NCBI GenBank assembly: GCA_038373865.1
Contig: JAXGGA010000476.1
Span: 159,902-223,901 of the forward strand
Length of the DNA: 64,000 bases
From: Uloborus plumipes
Taxonomy: Eukaryota; Arthropoda; Arachnida; Araneae; Uloboridae
Direction of reading: 5' to 3'
Shown here piece by piece: positions 24,101 to 36,700 of this stretch. The notes beneath the pieces are model-generated. The model was not told the DNA's origin, did not search any database, and saw only the letters and a list, made by a program, of their open reading frames with translations. The translations under genes and the position numbers were made by a program. Numbering within the stretch: the stretch's first letter is position 1; the number at the start of each line of letters is the position of its first letter.

Positions 24101-27100
24101 TTAATGAATTTACTAAAACTTTTTAACTTATCCAAGAAATTAAGGAGAGTATAAAATAAAAAATTAAAAAAAAAAAAATCAGTCAGATAAAGGGGGATTG
24201 AAGTTCAGAACATTACTTTCAAAGCTCTTTCATATTTCAGTGCTTCAGTGTTGAGCTGAAACTGAAGAGCTGCTACTTCATGTTCTCTAGAAGCTTTACT
24301 TAATAATAATTGCTGAGAAGTGTTATCCAATTCAGTAGAAATTATAAGAATTTGCTTTTCTAATTCTTCTACTTTCTGCTGTAAAACGTTTTTTTCTTGC
24401 TCTAAAGTGATAATATGCTCCTGAAAGTCAGCTGAAGCTAATGAGATGCTAAAACAAAAGAAAAAGATAATGAACATTCATTTGTCAATATTAAAAAAAT
24501 TAACTACCTCTATACAAGTACTAGACATGTGAATAATAGTTGCAAATAAACATAAAATTGATTCAAGTGTACAAAAAACACAAAGTTAAAGCAGAGCTTC
24601 AAGTAGCTGTATCTCGGAATGGATAAAAAAAGGTCAACTATAATAATGACTAGTTACTATCTTAATAACAGATATCTTAAAACCCAATTAATCAATACAG
24701 GTAATTTAGATTTTGTCAATTTGAATTAAGAAAATGTATAATAAAAAGTGATAGAGGTATGAATACTTATTTAAAGCAATCTCTTACAGTGGTTCATCTT
24801 TGACTAAGATTTTTAATTTTTTAAGCAAAACATTTTCATAGGGTGGGGAGTTCAGTTACAATACACAGGAGCGCCCCGAAGGGAGGTCACTCGATCCTCC
24901 CAAAATTTTCCTCATTCGGCACATTCCGACATGATTCGGCAAATTCAGGGATGCAATTTTTTTAAGGGATGGCGCGCACGGATTCTTCCCAACAATTTTT
25001 CGAAATAAAAGTTGCAAAAATTCAATTTCAAAATATCTTAGACGATGTTATGGGAGAGACGTGCAGGGGTTATCTTCCAGAAATGTTCAAAACTTTCGAA
25101 CTCAGAACGCAATTTAGTTACCCTTGCACTTCCAATGTAAGAAATTGATGACATGTTTTTTACTGGGAACAAAATTTTTACAATGAAAAATACCAACTAA
25201 CTTTTTTGAAACAACACATGAAAACTCCTTGAATCAGTTTATTACACTCACCTATTTTCATCAGAGTTAAAGTCTCTATCTTGAATTTTTAGGTGCTTGA
25301 TACTTTTTTCCAAATCTTTCTTTCGAATTATCAATGAATCTACTTCAGTCATTGATTTAGATACATTGTCTAGATTGTTATTCTCAGTATCAGACAACAA
25401 TAAGTTAGTTGAACTGTAAACCGCTTCTGAAAGAGGAATGTAACTTTCCTTGTCAAATGCACATGAAACTTCATTATCAGTATCAGATTCCAAATTAATT
25501 TCGACGGGTGACTGATTTTTACCTTCATATTCTTCTACACATTCCAATGCTGAGGAACATTTACTATCCATTGGAAAATTTTCACTTTTTTCCATTCCTC
25601 TTACAGAAACAGAAGCTATAAATGAACTACAATCTGAATTTAAGCTTCCAATGTTAGATGAAAAAGCAGGGCTGTTCGCAAAATTATCAGAATCAATAAT
25701 ATCTTCACTTATTTCTTCACCAGAACTATCTACTAAAGCTTCATCTATATCCTCACAATGGTTCAGACTAGAAAAACAATCAGAATCACAAGTTGTTTCA
25801 GTTCTCCCAATAGTTTTACACATGGCTTCTAATCGATTGTCAATATCTTGTCTTTTTTTAGAGCCTTGTAAAAGATTTGAGTACAAAAGTTGGCACTGTT
25901 CCTCTAAAATTTCTAAACGACTTTTCTTAACAGGAGGTTCAAATACATTTTTATTTTCAGCATCTGGCATAAGTATCTTATCATTCTCTTCAACAGAACA
26001 ATTTTCATTTAGCGAATTGATTTGCAAATTATTTTGCTCATCAATACTTTTGTCATCGTCAAATCCACTCTCTTCGCTTGTTTGCTTATGTCTCAGGACA
26101 AACTCTTTTCTCAAATTTTGCCATTCAACTTCGGATTTAGAGTTCTTCAGTCTAACAAGATTCCAGTCTTCTCTAGTAGTTTCAAGCTGCTTTCTTAACA
26201 CAGTTAGCAGTTTCCTTTTTTCTTGTAAATCATACTTCAAAATACCTTCTGTTGACTGTAGCTTCTTATGCTGCTCTTTTAAGACTGAAACAAGATGCTG
26301 AGCTTCTTCAATTTCTCTTGTTATACCTTTCAAATGAAGTCCATGTGCTTGAACCTTAGATATTAAATTATTGTTTAATTCTGTTGATGAGTCCAATCCA
26401 ATTTGTAGTTCATTAATTTTTGTATTAAGATCAGTTAATTTACATAAAGAGTCTTTGAACGTATTTAAAATGGAAGAAGCAGAATCATTTGAACTTGTCT
26501 CAGAATACAAAGAATTGTAAAAATTTTCACATGACAAGTCAATATCTGGAAGAGATGCAATAACATTGGATTTTCTCTCATCATACATTTTGAGAAAACC
26601 GTAAGACCGAAGCAAATTATATAATTTGAGCATATTTGCATGTAAACTTTTATTTGAATTTAAAGATGAATTTATCTTCTCTGACAAACAAGTTATTATT
26701 GTACATTGCTGAGCTGCATAAGTTTCTAAACTGTTATATTTTTTTTCTGAACAGTTCTTATCTGCATCAAAATGATAAAAGTCACACAAAAGAGCATTAT
26801 CTAAAGAATCCCTAAGAGATTTTAATTGAGAAAAATATGAGCTTAAATTTGGTTTTTGCAAAAAACTTGGTAAGGAATCAATAAGTTTCTTCATTTCAAG
26901 TAAAGCATTATATGTAGTTTCAGGAAAAAGACTGCTTGTAGCAACAGCATAAGATTCATCACAGTTACTCGCAATAAAAGTTTGATCTGCAGAAACATCT
27001 TCTGAGCTCGCATAACTTTCAGTCTTAAAATGGACATCATTTGATAATTCTATTTGCTGATTTTTTTTAGGATCTGCAAAGCAAGAGGTAGCAAGACATA

Positions 27101-30100
27101 CACTTGGCGAAACAAAACTAATATCTGAAAGACTAGAACATTTTTGAACTTTTTCTTCAGGATATTCATTACCAAAACCAAATAAACAACAGTCAGAAGC
27201 TGATCGTCTCAAGAGCTTGACTTTTCTCCTTGATAACTTATTTTGAAACAACATTTTACAACTAGAGTTCAGTTTAGCAATTGATTCGACTCCTGAAATT
27301 AATTTCTCAGTTTCAGTTTGAAATTCATTAATATTGTTTAAACTTGCAATGCAGTTTTCTTGCATAACTGTACAACTCTTTTCAGGATAGGAATGAGACA
27401 TATATCTATTCAAAGATGCCTAAGAACACAAAAGGGAATATTTTAGCAAACAAAGTTTGAAATGAAGTTCCAGTGACAAGCATGCAACTAAAATGTAAGA
27501 AAAGTTACACTTGTATAAACTAACATAAGATTAAGACAAGAATACTGATAAAGGTAAAATGCCTTAAATAAAATACTATTCATAACATTCAATACATGTA
27601 CAAAAATTAGACATATTTGCACACTAATAATACAATAGCTAACTCTCAGAATATTTCAAAATTATAATTAATGCTACATATTTTAGTATCAATATAGTCC
27701 AACCTAGAGCCCTCTACACAAATATAATAAAACGTAGGATGAAATACGTTAGCTCTTTATCTTTAAGAGTCGAGAAAAGTGGCCAATAATTCTTTGATAT
27801 GTTCGCCATAGATAGATTGGGAAAAACCTGAATATATTCATACTAACTTCAAAACTATGAGTCTATATAAATAACTGGAAAATTTTCCGGAATCCTGGAA
27901 CGCCACTTTTGGCAGATGTACTCCAATTCTTGTGATTTTGAAACAATCGCCAAATTTCAGACAACAAATGTTTTATTCTGTCACTAAAATATTGACCAAA
28001 GCATATTAGCTACTGTTTTTCAGACAGCAACATAGGCGCTCATATGCAAAATTTTAAAAGCCTGGACTCAGTTATTTTCCTCATGATTTACAGTTTCTGT
28101 AATTTACTAAGTACATGAAAGCAATTTCAGTGCAGCTTGGAGTTGTTCAAATTGACATTTTTTATAACTTATTCATTGAAGGCTGAAGAAGAAACGTTTT
28201 AAAACATTTGCCGAAAAAATAGTACTGAAGGCAAAGAAGTACTAATTTCTAGGGAGGGCAAGGGATTCTCCCCACCCCCCTTATGGAAGCCCATGGACAA
28301 CAAGAAAATTGAAGAGAATGAGTAAAATTGCCAAGGAGTTCCAATTATAGCAATCCATCTATTAATAGACCAGAAAAAAACAAACAAAATATCTTCATAT
28401 GAACTCTAAAACCGTTTATTTTGACAATTGTGGAATCATTGCTATTGCCTTTTCTTTTCAAAGTTGCCATTTTCTGGATCTATCGTAATCATTATTTAAT
28501 ATAACAATGCCCATCTCTGTCTGGCTCGTCACTTTTGATCACAAGAGAGCGTCATCGGTTGGTAAACTAATTAGCCATAACAGAAAGAAGCTCTAAAACT
28601 ACCCCACGTGAGTGAAATTTCAGAATGTTTCTATTTTTCCTTCTATTACAAGCTAAACCCTATCTGAATTAAAAATTTTAGGTTCGTGTGACTGCTAGAT
28701 GTCTCTGGGAGTTTTAATTACAATTATCTATCAGTGACCAAATTCAAGAACGTTGACCTCTTATAATTCGTAAACTATTCCCACAAATGGAATTTAATTC
28801 GCAAGAATAACTTGCTAGTGCATGTCCTCTTAGTAGAGAAAAAGTTAGGTTTCTAGCTGTATCCACAACAAAGTTACAGGGGGTCAAAATGGCCTGATTT
28901 GCTTCGTGTAAAGATAGTACGGCCATGCTTTTGTTTGAATCCACTTGGCTTGCTTTTGCTTGATTTGGTGGGCTCACTGCCTTGCGCCCAGATACAGATA
29001 CAATATAGGATCCAAAAGTTCAAAGGTCAATAATGACAGCCAAAGCATGTAATTAAAATAATTTGTTTGAAATTTTCTTCCCTTTGTGTTTAGATTGTTT
29101 CTCCTATGTCATGAAATAAAAATGCACATTTTAGTTGAACAAGAAATTTTTATTCTTTTCGGCATCTTGGCAACAGTGAATGCATAACTTCAGGGATAAA
29201 ATAAAATAAAAGCTATTATAGAAACAGAAAAAAAAAAGACTAACTATTAGCACTCTTTACTGTCGAAACTACACTTAAAACAGAATTGTATTTAGAAAAG
29301 GCATTAAAAAGCAAACATTACCTAAAATAAAAAAGAAGTGATGCAATATTATCTGTAAACATCAACCCCTTGTTACACATCTCATCTTATTATATCACTC
29401 ATTTGGATATATTGAGCTTTTCCTTTGTCTACCAAAAAACTATATATATATATACACTGAAGTGACAAAAGTCATGGGATACCTCTTAATATCGTGTCGG
29501 CCCTCCTTTTGCCCGGCGAAGTGCAACAACTCGACGTGGCATGGACTCAACAAGTCGTTGGAAGTCTTCTGCAGGAATATTGAGCCATGCTGTCTCGATA
29601 GACGTCCATAATTGTGAAAGCGTTGATGGGGCAGGATTTTGGGCACGAACAGACCTCTCGATGGTGTCCTATAAATGCTCAATGGGATTCATGTCGGGCG
29701 ATCTAGGTGGCCAAATCATTCGTTGGAATTGTCCAGAATTTTCTTCAAACCAATTGCGAACAGTTGTGGCCCGGTGACATGGCGCATTGTCATCCATAAA
29801 AATCCCATCGTTGTTTGGGTACATGAAGTCCATGAATGGCTGCAAGTGATCTCCAAGTAGCTGCACATAAGCATTTCCAGTCAATGTTCGGTCCAGTCGC
29901 ACTAGAGGACCAAGTCCATGCCATGAAAAAACAGCCCACACCATTACGGAGCCACCACCAGCTTGAACAGTGCCTTGCTAACAGTTTGGGTCCATGGCTT
30001 CGTGGGGTCTGCGCCACACTCGAACCCTACCATCGGCTCTTACCAGCTGAAATCGTGACTCATCGGACCAGGCCACGGTTTTCCATTCATCTAGGGACCA

Positions 30101-30669
30101 ACCGATATGCTCACGTGCCCACGAGAGTCGCTGCAAGCGATGTCGTTCTGTCAGTAAAGGCACTCGAGTCGGTCTTCTGCTGGAATAGCCCAAGAAATCC
30201 AAATTTCTCCGCACAGTTCTAGCAGACACGTCCATTGTACGTCCCACATTGATTTCTACGGTGATTTGACGCAGTGTTGCTTGTCTGTTAGAATTTACGA
30301 CTCTTTGCAGACGTCGCCGGTCTCGATCTTTAAGTGCAGGCGGTCGACCACTGCGCTGTCCATGGTGGGATGTTATGCCTGAAATTTCATACTCTCGGCA
30401 CACTCTTGACACAGTGGATCTGGGAATGTTGAATTCTCTAACGATTTCCGAAATGGCATGACCCATGCGTCTAGCTCCAACTAACATTCCGCGTTCAAAG
30501 TCTGTTAATTCACGTCGTGCGGTCATCATCACGTTAAAACCTCTTCACATGAATAACTTGAACAGAAATGAAAGCTCTGTAAAAGCACTGCGCATTTATA
30601 CCTGTTCTATGCGATGCTACTGCCATCTGAAAATTTGCATATTGCTATCCCATGACTTTTGTCACTTCA

Positions 30670-30756
<87 letters not shown>

Positions 30757-33700
30757 AACTTCCCAAAACTCTAAACATCACAAAAAAAAATGGTTTTTTC
30801 TCAGAAAAAATATTTCTTTTTGCTAATCAATGAACAAACCTGGTATGTTTACCAAACATCTAAATTCATTGCAGATAAAATTGAAACTTTTGATTTGGTT
30901 TTCAAGGTAAAATAATATCAATATTTATTTATTTATTCGTTTATTTAATTATCTGTTTTTGCCATTTAAGAATAAAAATTGTTTAGCTAATTTTCTTTTC
31001 TTTTTCTTAAGAAAATCGTCCAAATATTATAATGAAGTCATCTTTCTGTGGGTGCATATGTCACTAATTTGTATGTTAATTGAATTGCTACTTTTGAGCG
31101 TAAAAAGTGATAAGGTAACTAAATAATTTACTTCCACAAAATATTTCAATTTCAGGGAACAAAAGGGGGAGGGCGGAAATAAAGAGAGAAAAATGGAGTT
31201 TAAGCTTGAATAGAAAAAACATACCAGGTCTGGAGAATCTTTGCAATGGTTCATGGTCAATTTAGTCAATTGTGACTGCAGTGACTCATTTTCTCTCAGC
31301 AGGTTATGAAACGATTTTTCCAAATCTGATTTTTCCTTAGTAAGAAAATCATTCTTCTTCATCAAAGATTTGTTTTGATCACAGAGTTCTTTATTTGTTT
31401 GATACAACTTGCTATTTTCTTCCTTAAGCTAAAAAAAACAATGTTTGCACTTATTTTATACTTATGCTCAAAATTATTTAACATACATGTGCTTAAAAAA
31501 ATAACCAACCAAAAATCTATAAGAATATACTAAAAAAATATTAAAACATCAAAAACTATCTAAAAGTAAAAACAGAAGGGGAAAATGCAATACGCTGAAT
31601 ACATAAATTAACTTTTTTCATAACAAATTTATTCATAATAAACTGTTTTATCCCTAGAATACAATTTCTATTCAAGTATTAACCATCTCCGATTTCTTTA
31701 TTTTACAATACACATTTGGAAAAATGAAATTCTTTTTCGATAATAATGTGCATAATATATAAATAAATATAGAAATGACATTGACCTACATAAATGTAAT
31801 CAAAAATTCATTATAGATTTCAAAGTAATCATTTAGCTCAATTATAAGAAAGAATTAAAAGCATATTAGTCATGCTTAAAATTCTACTTTCCAGAAAAAT
31901 AAATAAGTAAAAATTAAAAAGCCCTTTAAACTGAAAAATAAAGTATTGTATAGTTCTTATTCATCTTATTTCAAAACCTTTAATCTTGATCTTTGGTTTT
32001 AAAGAAAAATAAATAAGAACTATACAATGAGCACAAAAATTAAAGGCTAAAGCCAACATGTAAGTTCAAGGTAGATTTCAAAATTATTTGGTTAGGCAAA
32101 TTTGTACCAACAAACATTGGATTTTCCAGCGTGTAACATTGCTACTACATATTCCAAAACCTACTAAAGCTTTACTATATCATAGCTGACAACTCTCCTG
32201 ATTCGTTCCACAGGCTACCAAATGCTGATGTATCTCCTTTAAATGACTCACTAATGAAGTGAATTTCTCACAAATTTTCATCAAAGTAATGAAATTCCCT
32301 AAAATAGGATATTTCAAACATTAAAATTTCAAGGGACATCCTTAGAGTTAAACGGTCATGATTGCAACACTTTTTCATAAACCAGTATGAATTCGTACAA
32401 GTCTGATCATATTTGAAATATATTTATTTGACTTTAATTTTTTTTTCCCAAAAACTGTGATAAAATGTTCCCAAATTTTCTCTGAATTTCTTAAATTTGT
32501 ACCTGCTGCAAGGAATGTTTATTAGCAAATATAAGAGAAAACAAACTTATGACTACTTTAAAACTTTATTTTTAAACTTAAAAACTACATGTTTTAACTT
32601 CAAAAAAGTAATACCGTATTACTCTACATCAGCTGGTATGCCACAAAATTCGAGGTCTACCAGATCATTAGTAATCCCGGTGGTGTCTTTTCCATCATGC
32701 CGAAAAAAAGGAGGTTTGAAAATTATATTTAATATTAAGACGTTAAATGTATTAACAAATAAATGCTTAACACAAACAATAATGTGAGTTCTTCATATTA
32801 GCTTATTTTAGTAACAAACGGTTTAATTTTGTAGAAATATTTAGTAACAATGTTATTTTAATAAGAAATATATAATTGGTTAAGAATTATTTATAAAAAA
32901 ATTAAATTAAAGTGGAGCAAACATTTATAGACCTAAAATTAAAGTATTTTGCAATTACATAAAGAATCTATTCATTAAATGTAAAAAAAAAAAAAAAAAA
33001 AAACTTGCCTTTCTATTTAATTTGAACTTATTTATAACAAAAGTAAAACATGTGAATCCCAGTTGCTATAATTGAATCGTTTATTTCGAAAAGGTAACAT
33101 CTCTATTTTGATCTCCTCTGTCTCTTTAGAAAATTAAACAGCGCACGGTTATATTTTTGAATGTCATAATCAATGAAAAGATGCCTTTAGTTAAGTACAC
33201 AATTACTGCAATAATTTACCAAATAACCATTGATTATGACATTCAAAAATATAACCGTGCGCTGTTTAATTTTCTAAAGAGACAGAGGAGATCAAAATAG
33301 AGATGTTACCTTTTCGAAATAAACGATTCAATTGCTTCTGAGTCAATCATTTTATAAGGATATATTTATCGCTAAATCTATAATGAATGACTGGCATTAA
33401 TAACAAACACATATTTTATCTCACTTTATTTTTAACTTAAATATTTTATTTATTTATTTATTTTTATTTTATTTTTTTGACCAAATAAACAATTTTTTTT
33501 GGTCTGCATCATTTTTTTGCAAAAAAGCTTCCCCCCCCCCTCCCAAATTGTCCCCCAACCATGCCAGAAAATTCAAATTTTACAGCATGCCGGCTAATGC
33601 TGTAATAATCACCTCAATCCCCATATTTGGGTTCTTACAGGCTTACTTTTAAAAAAATCCTTACTTACTTTTTTAAAAATTGTTTCACACTTAAATTTTT

Positions 33701-36700
33701 TGTCATTAAATTTATTTGTAAACAAAGTTTCTTTTATGCTTTGCATTGGTTTCTCTAATTTTCAGTTTTTAATATTGGCAGCTAAACTACCTGCTGTTAA
33801 AAATTATGCATACCTTAATCTAAATTTGACTTATAAAGGTGGTGATACATATAACTTTTTTCAAGATTAATAATTATATAAATTTATGAATCTATATGCA
33901 TTTACACAAGTTTTTTTGAAAATAAGATTTGCAACAGATCACAAGTTTTACATCATGTTCCTTTTGGATACACATGTACTCCATGATAAGTTTTGTGACG
34001 AATTATTTTTTTCTCTCCCTCTCTCTCTCTCTCTCTCTAGGTAAAGAATAGGAACAAATAATATAATTTACGATCAATTTAAGGTCTCATGCATTTTAAG
34101 TTTTTTATAAATAGTGTTGAATTTCTTTAAAACTTTTAGTGTTATTTCTTTCCATAAATTATGTTTCAATATTTCCTGCATTCATGCTTTCAACTTTTTA
34201 CCCAAATAATGCAACTTAATTTTGCTCATTTTAATATGACCAATTCCGCAACATATTTCTTTGGAAATGGGAAACAAGATTTAAATTGATTCTCATTGCT
34301 TCTTTAAGTTCCTCTTGCTAAAAAATTGGCAGAAAAAAATAATCAATGTATGTTACATCCTCTGCCTGGGAAAATGTAACAGAAAATTGAATCACTCATT
34401 TTTTTATGAAACGCTAATTTCCAGAAACACAGCCTGCGGATTCTGATCTAGATGCTAATACACAGAATATTGATGATTTTTCGAATATAGTTTTCAATTT
34501 TGAACAATGATAGGTTATGATTAAAATCTTATCAATTCGGCAGTTCCAGAAGCATCAAACTTAGTAGAGCCACCAAAGAGTAAAACTGAAAAGGCAAAAG
34601 TTACATTTGAAACTATACTTTTGCTTGGTTATGCTATAAAGGAGAAAAGGGCACAGAAACCCTTACATCACCCACAGAAATAACTCTTACAAAACCTCAG
34701 TAGCCCTTTCTAAAACCAAAATAAAAATATGAGACAGGCAAAAATTATCAACTGCTACTTTCTAAGTGCTCTATTTTTTCAGATCATACATCAAATTAGT
34801 TTTTCATTATAAATATGTTGTAAAATATTTTTACTCTATGGATAAATTTTCATTTAAGTCACTTCGTAGTATTTAGTTAAAATTTTGTTGATTTCTGCGA
34901 CGCACAATTATGTTTTGTTGTCAGTACTATTACAAATTCTTACTACTGAAATAATTTTAGCTAAAAATAATAAACAAGTTAGCTTTCAAATACTTGCCAT
35001 TGAAAGGGATAGAGTATCTTCTCTCTCCTGAGGTGATACTGCATCAGATCCGTCAGCATACATTATATTCTCATTCTGCACAAGCAACATATTTATTTAT
35101 AGCAATGGAATTGTTCATCAGTTTTATTAAGTATTTTAAAAATGTAAAAGTGAACAAACAAACCTGTGATGAAAAACTAAACAGACTAGATGAACTATAT
35201 TTTCTATCAAGCAATGTGTTATTTTCATGTGTAACAAAATGTTTCCTAAAAATACAGTAAAGGTAATTACTTATTTTCAAAATAGACTAATTTTCAACAG
35301 TTAATTACTCTAAAGTTTGTTAAAAACTTAAAGGATTCTAAGTAGTATGAAGAACAAAATTCTTTAGCTATTTTTCAATACATATATATGAAAAAATCCT
35401 TTATTCAAGAGAACATTCATTACATATAAATCATTTACTATGTATTAACTTAAGTGTAAGATGAATCTTGAAGTAATTTTATTGTGAATTTAAGATAGCA
35501 TAATACAGCTTATATGAGTATTGGCTCATTTACCACTGCATGAGATTTTGAAAGCCTAAAGTGCCAAGTCATATTTAAAGGGATATTTATAGAAACGAGT
35601 AGGCAATATCTTAATAGAATTACATATTGCATAAAACAAACCCAATTTTTTAGTGCATGTCTCTGAGGAAGCTTGTAGTAATATTAAAATAAAGGTAAGC
35701 AACATAAAGATTGAAACAGTAAACTAAATTTGTGAAACCCTACTTGGATTAAAGTTTATTGTATAAATATTTTTTTAATGTTTATAGAAGAAATGCACTT
35801 TTGATGACCTCAAATGGACTAACAAAACTTAAATCAGAAACTCTTACATTTATGAAACATTAACCCTACACTGCATGATTTTTTATTTTTCTTAGAAAAA
35901 AATATATGTGTTTGTCAATGTAATAAGAAAACATGGAAAAATATTTAAAAAAAATTTAACTCTTAATTTTCACCACTTTCTAATTAAAAATAGTTTTGTT
36001 GCCAAATGGCTACATCATGCACTCAACAGATAAAAATGATTTTAAATGATAGTCTTGAAATTATTATTATTATTTTTTTTTTTTTGTAAAAAAATAGGGG
36101 AATTGAACATTTGGTGCATTGTACTCTTGTAATCATTTACATTTTGACATTTTACATCATTGTTTATTTGTACTGTGTTCCTTCCGGATGATCAATTCTG
36201 TCAAATCTAATATCATTTGGAGGCTCTCTCGCGCACGCTTTTTTTTTGGTTTATAACTAGTGCCTCTGTAACTAATGGTCTTCCTCTTTTTAATACGCTT
36301 TTATTAATTTCACATGTGGGTTTGTTTGTATTTATGTATGTACGTATGTATGTAACTCTGAATAGAAGATAAAATTTACGTTCTTTGCAAATATAAAAGT
36401 AATATTTTGAATATTATTTTAAATACTGAAGGCTAAACTGTACTGTATTATAAGTGCATGTAAACTTAAGTGCCGATATTCAGTAGTTTTGAAAATCAGA
36501 GGGAAACCCTTGATGATCACAGCGCATTCCTATGTAAAAGCGTATTTTTTATTTTTTTCCAAAACTATATTTTAAAATTATTAATGATTTTACTTGTCCA
36601 TGTAAGCACAACGTTTGTGCTAACTGAAATCTAAAATGAAAACGTTTTGAAGGCTTTTCCCTATTGACTTTTTGTTTGTTCACTCTGTTGAACATCAACT

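Larger units (their letters stand above)
20039..24216 (-). other. FYCO1 intron 10
   Basis: 4.2-kb intron. Sequence from 20318 to 22822 is a mariner with two further elements inside. From 22825 to 24216 it is AT-rich and I see nothing definite. Confidence 0.65.
27420..31224 (-). other. FYCO1 intron 8
   Basis: 3.8-kb intron. The Tc1-like element at 29455-30672 and the (TA)n array at 30673-30744 fill its left part. In 27420-29440 I see no recognisable feature. Confidence 0.65.
31429..34997 (-). other. FYCO1 intron 7 (probable GC-AG intron)
   Basis: 3.6-kb intron bounded by GCAAGT and TTTTTTTTAG. It holds the perfect hairpin at 33070-33333 and a CT microsatellite at 34013-34038. The remainder is AT-rich. 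No extra exon was found. Confidence 0.6.

Noticed and set aside
25651..26301. 216-codon plus-strand open frame
   Set aside because: It is the antisense shadow of FYCO1 exon 9.
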